Below, in pieces: positions 9,748 to 18,875 of a stretch of DNA of 64,000 nt (position 1 is the first letter of the stretch; every line of letters starts with the position of its first letter). The DNA comes from Arthrobacter sulfonylureivorans (GTDB taxonomy: Bacteria; Actinomycetota; Actinomycetes; Actinomycetales; Micrococcaceae), in NCBI GenBank assembly GCA_004000035.1, contig RJAE01000008.1:1-64000 (forward strand), given 5' to 3'. The notes under the pieces were generated by a model. That model worked only from the letters and a program-made list of their open reading frames with translations. It had not been told where the DNA came from and searched no databases. Made by a program: the position numbers and the translations under genes.

Positions 9748-9832
9748 AATGCACACCAGCATTCCAGAGTGGGCCGCGTCACACCCGCACGAATCGTCGC
9801 GGCTTTCGGAGGCTAGAATGTGCAAAAGCACA
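9748..9832. promoter_or_regulatory. Divergent control region with two inverted repeats
   Basis: Between the transporter operon and the PucR-type regulator lie AATGC-acacca-GCATT (9748-9763) and TGTGC-aaaa-GCACA (9819-9832). The second overlaps the GTG start candidate of the regulator at 9820 and sits just before the ATG at 9853. They are candidate binding sites of the regulator for the divergent promoters. The arms are only 5 bases long, so chance is not excluded. Confidence 0.4.
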
Positions 9833-11031
9833 CGATCGGGGCCGAGAACACCATGGAAACTCCGCAGATTCAGAAGAACGACGACGTTGCCTCCGCCGCC
9901 CGCTGGAATAGCCTGCTGGACCAGCTATCCGTGGACAAGTTGACGGACCTCTTCATCGAGCGCGTCCTGCAACTCGACGATTACCGGGACGGCGTCCTGC
10001 CGGCCAGCGAGATCCGCCGCACAGGAGCCGCCTCGTTCGAAGCGCTGATCGAAAGCTTGCGCCCGGGCGCAGACAGCAAACGCCTGATTGCCGAGCGGCA
10101 AGGCATCTCATTGGACGTTGGTGTCTCCCGCGCCAGAACAGGCATCCCCGTGGAGTCGCTGATGACCGCCATCCGGATCGACTTCACCGTGATCTGGGGC
10201 GAGCTCATGGCGTTGGCCGATCCGGGCGATGCGGAACTGCTGGTGCGACGGGCCGAAACGGTATGGCAGGTGGTGGACTCCTACGCAGCGCAAACCCAAG
10301 CCATCTACATCGCCGAGCGCCAGCGCATGGCCCAGGAAGAATCTTCGGTGCGGCAAGGCCATGTGGCCACCATGTTTGGGCAGGTCAGCCCGGCATCGGA
10401 AATGCTCACCCTCATCGCCGCCGAGCTCGGCATCGACCAGTTTGCTCCCCTCGTTGTCGCGGCAGCCACAACGGACGACGCCGCCGCCCTGCGTGTGGAG
10501 GTTGCCTCGGCTTCGCGCCGCGGTACGGAAATGTTCACCCACCCCCTGCCCGACGGACTGGTCGCCTTCTGGGCAGCCGATGACCGCCCGGGCAGCGCCG
10601 CCCGTGAAGCCACCGAGCAGATCAAGAACATCCGATGCGGCCTGGTTGAACAGGTTCGCGGCCTCACGGACCTGCGCGTTGCCGCCCAGACCGCCCGCGC
10701 CCTGGCATCCTTGGTCGAAGACCGCGATCAGCAGGCCCTCACCATGCAAAACGACTGGGCACGACTGGCCCGCCACCGCCTCTCCGAAACCGGAGTTCCG
10801 ATCGTGCCCGATGTCGACGCCGCGCTGGCCCGATGCGGCCCAGTGGAACGAGCCCGGCTGGTAGAAGCGGTACGGTCCTACCTCACCACCGGCAGCATCG
10901 CCCAGTCTGCAGAGCAGCTCTTCTGCCATCGAAACACCCTCATGAACCGGCTGCGCCGCTTCACGGAATTAGTCGGCATCGACGTGACGATCCCCCAACA
11001 AGCCGCCCGCCTCGTCGTCGCCTGGTCCTGA
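9820..11031 (+). CDS. PucR/CdaR-family transcriptional regulator
   Basis: 403-residue regulator. The C-terminus has the PucR-type helix-turn-helix, SIAQSAEQLFCHRNTLMNRLRRF. The upstream half resembles the sensory region of CdaR/PucR proteins, which respond to sugar acids, purine-degradation intermediates and other metabolites. It is transcribed away from the transporter-TPP-amidohydrolase-M20 operon and is its likely regulator. Two starts are possible: GTG at 9820, 7 bases after GGAGG, or ATG at 9853 with no clear ribosome site; the first is preferred. Confidence 0.82.
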   Translation: MQKHTIGAENTMETPQIQKNDDVASAARWNSLLDQLSVDKLTDLFIERVLQLDDYRDGVLPASEIRRTGAASFEALIESLRPGADSKRLIAERQGISLDVGVSRARTGIPVESLMTAIRIDFTVIWGELMALADPGDAELLVRRAETVWQVVDSYAAQTQAIYIAERQRMAQEESSVRQGHVATMFGQVSPASEMLTLIAAELGIDQFAPLVVAAATTDDAAALRVEVASASRRGTEMFTHPLPDGLVAFWAADDRPGSAAREATEQIKNIRCGLVEQVRGLTDLRVAAQTARALASLVEDRDQQALTMQNDWARLARHRLSETGVPIVPDVDAALARCGPVERARLVEAVRSYLTTGSIAQSAEQLFCHRNTLMNRLRRFTELVGIDVTIPQQAARLVVAWS

Positions 11032-11260
11032 CCGAGCGTCGCTCCAGCAGTGCGTGACCAGCACTCCGGGGCCAGCGTGAAGCTGCCCCGTCGTCGTACG
11101 TTCGCCGCGCAGCGGGGGTGGGCTGAAGACGGCCTTTGCCTTGGTCGCAGAGTCAGTCGACTGGTTGGTCCCCGCTCCCAGGAGGGAGCGCTTGGTCACA
11201 TCCGGCTGTGGGCGGCGAATTCCGGAAATACCCTCCTGCAGAAGGCGGTTCAAGCCTGTC

Positions 11261-12211
11261 GTGAGCCTAAATCCCCGCACCCGTATCTTGGTGTCAGCTG
11301 TGATCGCCGCCCTTGTCCTGGCCGTGGTCGCCGGCTGCGTGTTCACAGCCAATTCCCGGCCGTCCGCAGCGCAGATCCCGCAAAGTGTGCTGGCCGCGGA
11401 AACGAGAATGGGAGCCGTGGAACTGCGCGTGAAAGACCTGCAGACCGTGCGTAGGTTCTACGAAGAAGGCGTCGGGCTCGAGTCGCTCGACGAAACCGCC
11501 GGAAGCGTCAGCCTGGGCGCGGGCGGCGAAGAGATCATCCGCCTCACCGACGCCGAGGGTGACTATACGAATCCGGCCGATGCCGGGCTCTACCATGCGG
11601 CGGTCCTCTACTCGGATGGTCCGGCCCTGGCCCAGACGCTGGTGCGCCTGATCCAGATGGCACCAAGCCTCTATCAGGGGTCGGCCGACCATGCGGTGAG
11701 CCACGCGTTCTACTTCACCGACCCCGAAGGCAACGGCGTGGAACTCTATATCGACACGCCGGCGGACGCCTGGAAGTGGCAAGACGGCCAGGTCCAGATG
11801 GGCAGCGCGCCGCTGGATCCGAACGACTTCATCGCCCGGCACCTCGGCCAAACCGGCGACGGCACCGCCGCTATGGGACACGTCCACCTCAAGGTCGGGG
11901 ACCTGGCGCGGGCCCGCGAGGTCTACGTGGACGCCCTCGGGTTCGCGGTCACCTCCGAAATCAACGGAGCACTCTTCATGTCCGCCGGCGGCTATCACCA
12001 CCATCTGGCCGCCAATGTGTGGAGTTCGGCCGGTTCAGGAAGCCGGCCCGATGGCCTCGGACTCGGATCGTTCACCGTGCGGTTGGACGGTCCCGTCGAG
12101 CTCGACGCCGTGGCCGGACGCTTGGACGCCGCAGGCATCGACTACCAGCGCGCCGAGGATTCAATCGCCGTCGCCGACCCATGGGGGAACCGGGTCCGCC
12201 TGAGCCATTGA
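11261..12211 (+). CDS. VOC-domain (glyoxalase/extradiol dioxygenase fold) lipoprotein
   Basis: 316 residues from the GTG at 11261. The N-terminus is a hydrophobic stretch (ILVSAVIAALVLAVVAGC) ending in a lipobox VAGC, so it is probably a membrane-anchored lipoprotein outside the cell. Two VOC modules follow: ELRVKDLQTVRRFYEEGVGLE...HAFYFTDPEGNGVELY and GHVHLKVGDLARAREVYVDALGF...VADPWGNRVRL. Order and length match the CatE-type catechol-2,3-dioxygenase relatives, which are normally cytoplasmic. Conserved His and Glu of both metal-binding positions are present (GHVHLKV, NGVELY). Catalytic role unknown. A longer frame from 11141 is open but unsupported. Confidence 0.72.
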   Translation: MSLNPRTRILVSAVIAALVLAVVAGCVFTANSRPSAAQIPQSVLAAETRMGAVELRVKDLQTVRRFYEEGVGLESLDETAGSVSLGAGGEEIIRLTDAEGDYTNPADAGLYHAAVLYSDGPALAQTLVRLIQMAPSLYQGSADHAVSHAFYFTDPEGNGVELYIDTPADAWKWQDGQVQMGSAPLDPNDFIARHLGQTGDGTAAMGHVHLKVGDLARAREVYVDALGFAVTSEINGALFMSAGGYHHHLAANVWSSAGSGSRPDGLGLGSFTVRLDGPVELDAVAGRLDAAGIDYQRAEDSIAVADPWGNRVRLSH

Positions 12212-12398
12212 ACCCCATCGGAATCCGTCCCGCATGACATCCGCCGAATCCGCCCATCATCGGCCCGCCAACGTGCCTGCGCAGGCGGCCACGTCAGCTT
12301 GATTCGCGGCATCGCCAGAGGCACTTTTCCGGACTAACTGCAGCACTGTTGAGGAGCGCTTAATCCCGGTGGCATTTTGACTTAATCGCGCTTAGGTG

Positions 12399-12446
12399 TT
12401 GACATGGACAGCAGGCCACCCGGTGTTATTGGATCTTCGGGTGGCC
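12399..12446 (+). promoter_or_regulatory. tmm promoter with overlapping inverted repeat
   Basis: TTGACA at 12399-12404 and TGTTAT at 12424-12429 (spacing 19) form a candidate sigma-A-type promoter. A perfect 9-base inverted repeat, GGCCACCCG (12414-12422) and CGGGTGGCC (12438-12446), surrounds the -10 element and would suit a dimeric repressor. The rest of 12212-12672 (461 bases) shows no gene; the 226 bases after this site would form a long mRNA leader. A stem-loop role for the same repeat is the alternative. Confidence 0.5.
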
Positions 12447-12657
12447 GCTCCGAATCGCTCGTGCAGGCCCCTCGCCTGCCCGCGGACACGGTGCCCGTCT
12501 CCCTCTCGGGATTGATTTTTCAGGGCCCGGCGCGTCTCTCGCGCCGCCAGTGTTATACCGCTGCGCACCATGCGCCTTTGCCACCGCCACCGGTGCGCCG
12601 ATACGGCCGTTCTGTGGATTCGGAGCGTCGAACCTGACGGAAAGATCCAATGGATGA

Positions 12658-14079
<1,422 letters not shown>

Positions 14080-14100
14080 AGCCAGCTAGGAACCACGTAC

Positions 14101-14145
14101 GACGGCGGGTGGCTCGGGAGCGCTGTCTCCCGGCCACCCGCCGTC
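14101..14145. terminator. Long hairpin between convergent genes
   Basis: A 13-base stem GACGGCGGGTGGC (14101-14113) pairs with GCCACCCGCCGTC (14133-14145), and an inner stem CGGGAG (14115-14120) pairs with CTCCCG (14127-14132). This nearly perfect 19-pair hairpin sits between the stops of tmm and the minus-strand gene ending at 14161, so it probably terminates both. No U-tract is obvious, as is common in high-GC actinobacteria. Confidence 0.8.
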
Positions 14146-14160
14146 ACAGCTTTCCGCGGA

Positions 14161-15411
14161 CTAAACTCTCGCCGCCTCGAAGCGGCGCTGGAGCTCACGC
14201 AGGAACTTTAGCCCGGCCGGGGTAAGTTCCCGACCGCCGAGGAAGCGGTCGCCCTCGAAAATGCCGAGGGAATCGAGCTGGCGCCGCAGCTCGGCGTAGA
14301 CGTCCTCGCCGTCCTGCTCGGTGAGCTCGCCGCCGCCGGCCGGGCGCAGTCCGGCATGGAAAAGTACGGACACCATCGCGTGGCCGCGCTGGCTGAACGG
14401 CACCTGCTGGTCGGCCAGCCGCCAGCCCACCATGGCTTCCATCCCGACGCGCAGCGCAATGTTTTCTTGGTTCGCCAAACGGTCGGCGAGGTAGCCCCAC
14501 AGGCGGGCATCGTCGTCGTACGTTTTCCGCGCAGCGGGACTGGGCTGCAGGCGTCCCTTGTACTTGCGCAGCAGGTTCCACTGCTGCAGGTGTTCGCGCA
14601 GCAGCGCGATGGGCGGCACGTTGACCTCACGCGGCGCCTTGTAGCTGTCCCAGGGGTAGCCGAGGTCCAGTGCCAGCACCGCCTCGCGCACCACGGCCGG
14701 CTTCAGGTAGCCGTCCTTGGTCAGCTCCAGGCCATCCTCGCGGGCCCGGTCAAGAAGCCAGCGCACCGGGCGGAGCACGGTGGCCAACTCCTCCTGCGTC
14801 GGCGGCTCATCAGCCAGCAGGATGGCCAGCCGGTCCAGACCTTTGTTCACCGCGTCCAGGTCGAACTCGGCCGGGTCGAACGCTGTGGGATCGTAGGCGC
14901 CGGTCACGTACTTGACCCAGTCGGCGATCTCCGCGTGCTCGGGGTCCGACGGGTCTGCGAGGATGCGCAGCTTCTCCTGGTAGCCCCACAGGCCGCCGGC
15001 GTCCTCCAGCGGCGCGCGGTTGGCACCGCCCAGGCAGCTAATCTGGCCGGCCGGAATGATGGCGTGCCCGGTGACCGTGACCGTGTGCAGCCAGCTGTCG
15101 CCGAGGTCGTATTCGTACACCAGCGTGCTGCCCTCGCCGGACAGCAGCTGCCCAACGGTCATCCCCTCGGCGCTGTCCAGGTCCATTTCGTCCGCGGAGT
15201 CATCGCTGCCGGCGATCGGGCGGGCATCGCCGAAGACACCCTTTGGATGGAACAGATGCAGGTGGCGGTTCTCCCAGCCGAACGCGCGCTGGATCGCCTC
15301 ATGCAGCGTGTTCAGCGGAGCGTCGAGCGGCAGGCGGAGGCTGCGCCAGATTTCCGGGTCTGATCCTTCCAGCGCAACGCGGATGTCCAGGGCTTTTTCC
15401 GATGCGGGCAT
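14161..15411 (-). CDS. Plasmid pRiA4b ORF-3-like domain protein
   Basis: 416 residues. The N-terminal part (about residues 8-190), with IRVALEGSDPEIWRSLRLP, TLHEAIQRAFGWENRHLHLF and VYEYDLGDSWLHTVTV, is the pRiA4b ORF-3-like family (PF07929), found in mobile elements and on chromosomes with no known function. The C-terminal half is helical and has no family I recognise. The start at 15411 is used because the longer open frame to 15885 is antisense to a better gene. The neighbours give no functional clue. Confidence 0.8.
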   Translation of the reverse strand: MPASEKALDIRVALEGSDPEIWRSLRLPLDAPLNTLHEAIQRAFGWENRHLHLFHPKGVFGDARPIAGSDDSADEMDLDSAEGMTVGQLLSGEGSTLVYEYDLGDSWLHTVTVTGHAIIPAGQISCLGGANRAPLEDAGGLWGYQEKLRILADPSDPEHAEIADWVKYVTGAYDPTAFDPAEFDLDAVNKGLDRLAILLADEPPTQEELATVLRPVRWLLDRAREDGLELTKDGYLKPAVVREAVLALDLGYPWDSYKAPREVNVPPIALLREHLQQWNLLRKYKGRLQPSPAARKTYDDDARLWGYLADRLANQENIALRVGMEAMVGWRLADQQVPFSQRGHAMVSVLFHAGLRPAGGGELTEQDGEDVYAELRRQLDSLGIFEGDRFLGGRELTPAGLKFLRELQRRFEAARV

Positions 15412-15510
15412 GCCGCCATTCTTGCAGACGCGTTCCGGCACGGAGGGAACATGTCTTTTGGCGCGCTCCGGCTCTGGCGGCGGCCCGGCTCTGTCCGGTA
15501 CTCTGCGGCC

Positions 15511-15969
15511 ATGCTCAGCCTCAAGCACATTGACCTGGACATGCTGACCACCGCGATGGAAAGCGCTGATTCCTGGGATCTCCAGTGGTGGCTGGATCCG
15601 GCCACCGGCCAGATCGAGCTGAACGGTGCGGCCGTCGACGGCGGCCTGTCCTCCGAGGAGCTCGAGGAACGCGGTGCGGTGCAGGTGGCGACCGCGGACT
15701 CGCACCGCGGTTACCGGGACATGCAGGATTTCATCGCCACGCTGGAGGACGAACGCGCCCGGGCCACGCTGCTCCGCGCCATCGAGCGGAACCGCCCCTT
15801 TCACCGCTTCAAAGAGGCTGTGTACCGCGACCCTGAGATCGGGCGAGCCTGGTCCAACTTCCACGACCAGCGAATGCGCCACCATGCCATCACCTGGCTG
15901 CTGGCCGAAGGCCTGATCAACGAGCAGGAGGCCAGGGACGCGCTGCCGGAAGACCCGCCGATCGAGTGA
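15511..15969 (+). CDS. UPF0158-family protein
   Basis: 152 residues beginning at ATG 15511 (MLSLKHIDLD). It carries the UPF0158 pattern: a W-rich start (SWDLQWWLDPATGQIEL), then YRDMQDFIATLEDERARATLLRAIERNRPFHRFKEAV and a terminal W-rich helix. The family is widespread and uncharacterised. It is divergent from the pRiA4b-like gene. The stop region holds a 12-base tandem repeat (CCGATCGAGTGA at 15958-15969 and 15971-15982), a small duplication across the stop codon. Confidence 0.78.
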   Translation: MLSLKHIDLDMLTTAMESADSWDLQWWLDPATGQIELNGAAVDGGLSSEELEERGAVQVATADSHRGYRDMQDFIATLEDERARATLLRAIERNRPFHRFKEAVYRDPEIGRAWSNFHDQRMRHHAITWLLAEGLINEQEARDALPEDPPIE

Positions 15970-16052
15970 TCCGATCGAGTGAATAATCGCTGGCTCGCCA
16001 CCCCACTCGCAGGGCCTCGCAGGGCTACAGTGGAGCCAGCCGTCAGAATCGA

Positions 16053-17171
16053 GTGGCAGCGATGGCTTCCAGCACGATCACCCTGTTCCTGGCCGGCGAC
16101 GTAATGACCGGCAGAGGCGTGGACCAAATCCTGCCGCATCCCGGCGCGGCCCAGCTGCGCGAAGGCTACATCCGGGATGCCCGCGACTACGTGGCTCTGG
16201 CCGAAGCAGTCAACGGCCACATCCCGCAACCGGTGGACCCGACTTGGCCTTGGGGTGAGGCGCTGGCGATCATCGGCGAGGCCGGACCGGACGTCCGCGT
16301 GGTCAACCTGGAAACCAGCATCACCGGAGACGGCGACTTCGCCCCGGACAAGGGCATCCACTACCGCATGCATCCGGACAACATCGGCTGCCTGACCGCC
16401 GCCGGTCTGGACGTCTGCGTGCTGGCGAACAACCACGTGCTGGACTTCGGCATCGCCGGGCTGACCGAGACCCTGGAGATGTTGCACGCCGCCGGCCTGC
16501 GCACCGCCGGTGCCGGCCGCGATGCCGCGCTGGCTTGGCAGCCGGCGGAGGTAAACACCGGCAACGGTCGGGTGCTGGTGTTCTCCGCCGGGCTGGCCTC
16601 CAGCGGCATTTCGCCTGCGAACGCCGCAAGCCCCGACCTTCCCGGGCTGGCTTTTCTGCCGGACCTGTCCACGCACACGGCCGCGTGGCTCATAGACCAG
16701 GTCCGCGCGGTGAAGCGCGACGGCGACCTGGCTGTGGCCTCGCTGCACTGGGGCTCCAACTGGGGCTACGAGGTGCCGCGCGGGCACGTCCGCTTCGCCC
16801 GCTGGCTGGTCGACGGCGGGATCGACGTGGTGCACGGGCACTCGTCCCATCATCCGCGCCCGCTCGAGATTTACCGCGGCCGCCCCATCCTCTACGGCTG
16901 CGGCGACCTGATCAACGACTACGAGGGAATCGGCGGCCACCGGCAGTTCCGCGACGACGTGCGGCTGCTCTACTTCGCCACGCTGGACGCCCGATCCCGG
17001 GAACTGCGCGGCCTGCGCCTGGTGCCGGTCCGGGCCCGGCGGATGCGCCTGGAGCGCGCCACCACGGACGACGGCGAGTGGCTCCGCCGCGTCCTCGGCG
17101 ACGCCAGCAGCGGTTTCGGCACCCGGATCGGCCTGGCCGGCGACGGCAGCCTGTCCGTCGGTGTGCCGTAA
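16053..17171 (+). CDS. CapA-family metallophosphatase-like protein
   Basis: 372 residues from GTG 16053 (an ATG at 16062 is an alternative start). Motifs LAGDVMTGRGVD, VVNLETSIT, LANNHVLDFG, SLHWGSNWGYEV and VHGHSSHHPRPLEIY match the CapA / poly-gamma-glutamate capsule protein family, which has a calcineurin-like fold. No signal peptide or membrane helix is visible, and no other capsule genes are nearby, so a soluble phosphoesterase of unknown substrate is more likely than a capsule role. Confidence 0.85.
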   Translation: MAAMASSTITLFLAGDVMTGRGVDQILPHPGAAQLREGYIRDARDYVALAEAVNGHIPQPVDPTWPWGEALAIIGEAGPDVRVVNLETSITGDGDFAPDKGIHYRMHPDNIGCLTAAGLDVCVLANNHVLDFGIAGLTETLEMLHAAGLRTAGAGRDAALAWQPAEVNTGNGRVLVFSAGLASSGISPANAASPDLPGLAFLPDLSTHTAAWLIDQVRAVKRDGDLAVASLHWGSNWGYEVPRGHVRFARWLVDGGIDVVHGHSSHHPRPLEIYRGRPILYGCGDLINDYEGIGGHRQFRDDVRLLYFATLDARSRELRGLRLVPVRARRMRLERATTDDGEWLRRVLGDASSGFGTRIGLAGDGSLSVGVP

Positions 17172-17260
17172 GGCCGCCCGCCAATCCGTCCGCCACAGGC
17201 GTCGTATGTCCGGTCCCCGATCACCATCCCGCGCGCCTGTCCGCTGCAGTACCGTGGTGC

Positions 17261-17911
17261 ATGCCCTCCCCGATCGACGACAGGACCACGCCCATGGGTT
17301 TGAGAAGCGCGCTGTTCGCGGCGCAGTATGAGGCTGCCACCCGCCACGGCGAGCCCGAGGCACTGACCTCCCGCCGTGCGGCGCTGCTGTCCGGCCTGGA
17401 CGGCGTTGTGTACGACGTCGGTGCCGGCACCGGCGCGAATCTTCCGTACCTGCCGACGTCCTGCCGGGTGACGGCGGTGGAACCCGATCCGAACATGCGC
17501 AAGCGGCTGCAGGCCAGAGTCGATCCGGCCAACAATGTCCGGGTGGTGGATGCCAGCGCCGAAGCGCTGCCGGCCGACGATGCCAGCGTGGACGCCGTCG
17601 TGTTCACCCTGGTTCTCTGCAGTGTCCCCGACCAGGCCGCCGCCCTCGCCGAAACCAAGCGCGTGCTCAAACCGGACGGAAGGCTGCTGTTCCTGGAACA
17701 TGTCCGCGGCGCAGGTGCGCACGCCACGTTCCAGGACATGCTGCGGCCCGTGTGGTCCTTCGCGGCGCAGGGTTGCCAGCTCAACCGGGACACCACGGCA
17801 GCGATCTCCGCGGCAGGGTACACCGTGACCGTACAGGACGAGTTCGCGGTGGGGCCGGCGTGGCTTCCGGTGAACCCGATGGTGATGGGCACGGCAACGC
17901 CCGGAGGCTGA
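17261..17911 (+). CDS. Class I SAM-dependent methyltransferase
   Basis: 216 residues. The SAM-binding motif YDVGAGTGANLPYL is followed by the acidic loop VTAVEPDPNM, then DASAEALPADDASVDAVVFTLVLCSV and LKPDGRLLFLEHV, the usual order of small class I methyltransferases. The C-terminal RPVWSFAAQGCQLNRDT wording resembles the METTL7/UbiE-like orphan group. ATG 17261 or ATG 17294 could be the start; neither has a clear ribosome site. Substrate unknown. Confidence 0.8.
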   Translation: MPSPIDDRTTPMGLRSALFAAQYEAATRHGEPEALTSRRAALLSGLDGVVYDVGAGTGANLPYLPTSCRVTAVEPDPNMRKRLQARVDPANNVRVVDASAEALPADDASVDAVVFTLVLCSVPDQAAALAETKRVLKPDGRLLFLEHVRGAGAHATFQDMLRPVWSFAAQGCQLNRDTTAAISAAGYTVTVQDEFAVGPAWLPVNPMVMGTATPGG

Positions 17912-17926
17912 CGTGCCTCCGGGCGT
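17897..17926 (+). terminator. Hairpin at the methyltransferase stop
   Basis: Arms ACGCCCGGAGGC (17897-17908) and GCCTCCGGGCGT (17915-17926) pair perfectly over 12 bases with a 6-base loop holding the TGA stop. The stem therefore uses the last four sense codons of the gene. Likely an intrinsic terminator without a U-tract. Confidence 0.7.
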
Positions 17927-18063
17927 GTGGAACCGGGTATTTCGCCGGTCAGTAACCGTAGCCGCCGGATTCCTTGGCGTTAGCCTCGGCTTCGCCGTCT
18001 ACGTCCTTGGAGTCAGGGCCGGCCCCTGACTTTAGTGGATCCTGCTCCTGCTTGTCCTCGTTG

Positions 18064-18216
18064 GCGGACCATGACCCCGGGGTTGAGCAGGTTCCGCGGA
18101 TCGAATAAGCGTTTGAACTCCGAGAAGACGGCAATCGCCTCGGCAGAATACATCAACGGCGGAAGTTCGCTACGTGCGCGTCCGTCCCCATGCTCGCCGG
18201 AAAGTGATCCGCCGTC
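18064..18216 (-). pseudogene. FAD-linked oxidase (GlcD-like) C-terminal relic
   Basis: On the minus strand an open stretch reads GGSLSGEHGDGRARSELPPL and then FKRLFDPRNLLNPGVMV. These are the SGEHGDG flavin-site motif and the FDP..LLNPG tail of FAD-linked oxidases such as D-lactate/glycolate dehydrogenase GlcD. Only the last 50 or so residues remain: the upstream part is lost where the Lrp gene ends, and the frame runs on into unrelated residues. It is a truncated gene relic, probably left by a rearrangement. Confidence 0.75.
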
Positions 18217-18262
18217 GTAACAGCAAGCGACTGAATTCAATCCAATTGTGATTCCTAGCCGT

Positions 18263-18739
18263 CTAGCGTGTCCCCCAAGCGAATCGGTGGGTATGAATTG
18301 AGTAATAGCTAAAGGTCTCCGTGCGGATGACGCCGGGAACGCGCCGGATCCTGCGGGAGATGAGGTCAAAGAGTGCTTCCTGGTCCTCGGCAATAACTTC
18401 CACCAGCAGGTCCACACTCCCCGCTCCAACGACAACATAGATCACGCCCTCGATGGCACCGAGCGCATCCGCAACCTCCGAGACGTCACCCTCGACCACG
18501 ATGCTCAACATGGCCATGCTCTGATAGCCCAGCTTCAGAGGGTCCGTGACGCCGACGATTTGAAGGATGCCGCGTTCCTGCAATCGCACCACCCGCCTCC
18601 TGGCCCCGCCGGCGGTCAGTCCGACCAACTCCCCCAACTCGGCGTAGCCGAGCCGCCCGTCTTCCTGCAGTGCAGCGATGAGGGTGCGGTCAACCGCGTC
18701 AAGCCGGTCATCCTTGTATGCTTCGACGCTATTTGTCAC
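18263..18739 (-). CDS. Lrp/AsnC-family transcriptional regulator
   Basis: 158 residues from GTG 18739 (GGAAAGG upstream). The N-terminal winged helix is visible (LDAVDRTLIAALQEDGRLGYAELGELVGLTAGGARRRVVRLQERGIL), followed by the RAM ligand-binding domain (AMLSIVVEGDVSEVADALGAIEGV). Such proteins usually sense amino acids. It is transcribed away from the large kinase-aminotransferase fusion, so that gene is its probable target. Its own start codon lies inside one copy of a direct repeat that is present again before the target gene. Confidence 0.85.
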   Translation of the reverse strand: MTNSVEAYKDDRLDAVDRTLIAALQEDGRLGYAELGELVGLTAGGARRRVVRLQERGILQIVGVTDPLKLGYQSMAMLSIVVEGDVSEVADALGAIEGVIYVVVGAGSVDLLVEVIAEDQEALFDLISRRIRRVPGVIRTETFSYYSIHTHRFAWGTR

Positions 18740-18864
18740 TCTGCACCTTTCCGCCAACCTTCTAAGTTGGCATGTTCCCACTAAGCACGATATGTCATCG
18801 ACAGTGCGGTCCATGTGTAGGATAGTCACTAAAGTGGGAGATTCAGTAATTATTTGACACTCTG
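18730..18864. promoter_or_regulatory. Paired direct repeat in the Lrp/fusion-gene divergent region
   Basis: TATTTGTCACTCTG (18730-18743) and TATTTGACACTCTG (18851-18864) share 13 of 14 bases, 121 bases apart. The first covers the GTG start of the Lrp gene, the second ends at the ribosome site of the fusion gene. The position on both sides of the divergent promoter fits Lrp-type wrapping and autoregulation; this is inference from placement. Confidence 0.5.
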
Positions 18865-18875
18865 GAAGGACTGGC

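Noticed and set aside
14161-15885. 574-codon version of the pRiA4b-like gene
   Set aside because: The added part is antisense to the UPF0158 gene. ATG 15411 begins the recognisable domain.
17949-18134. Short minus-strand frame ending in EAEANAKESGGYGY
   Set aside because: It runs through the GlcD relic in another frame; no start with a ribosome site and no family likeness, so not called as a gene.
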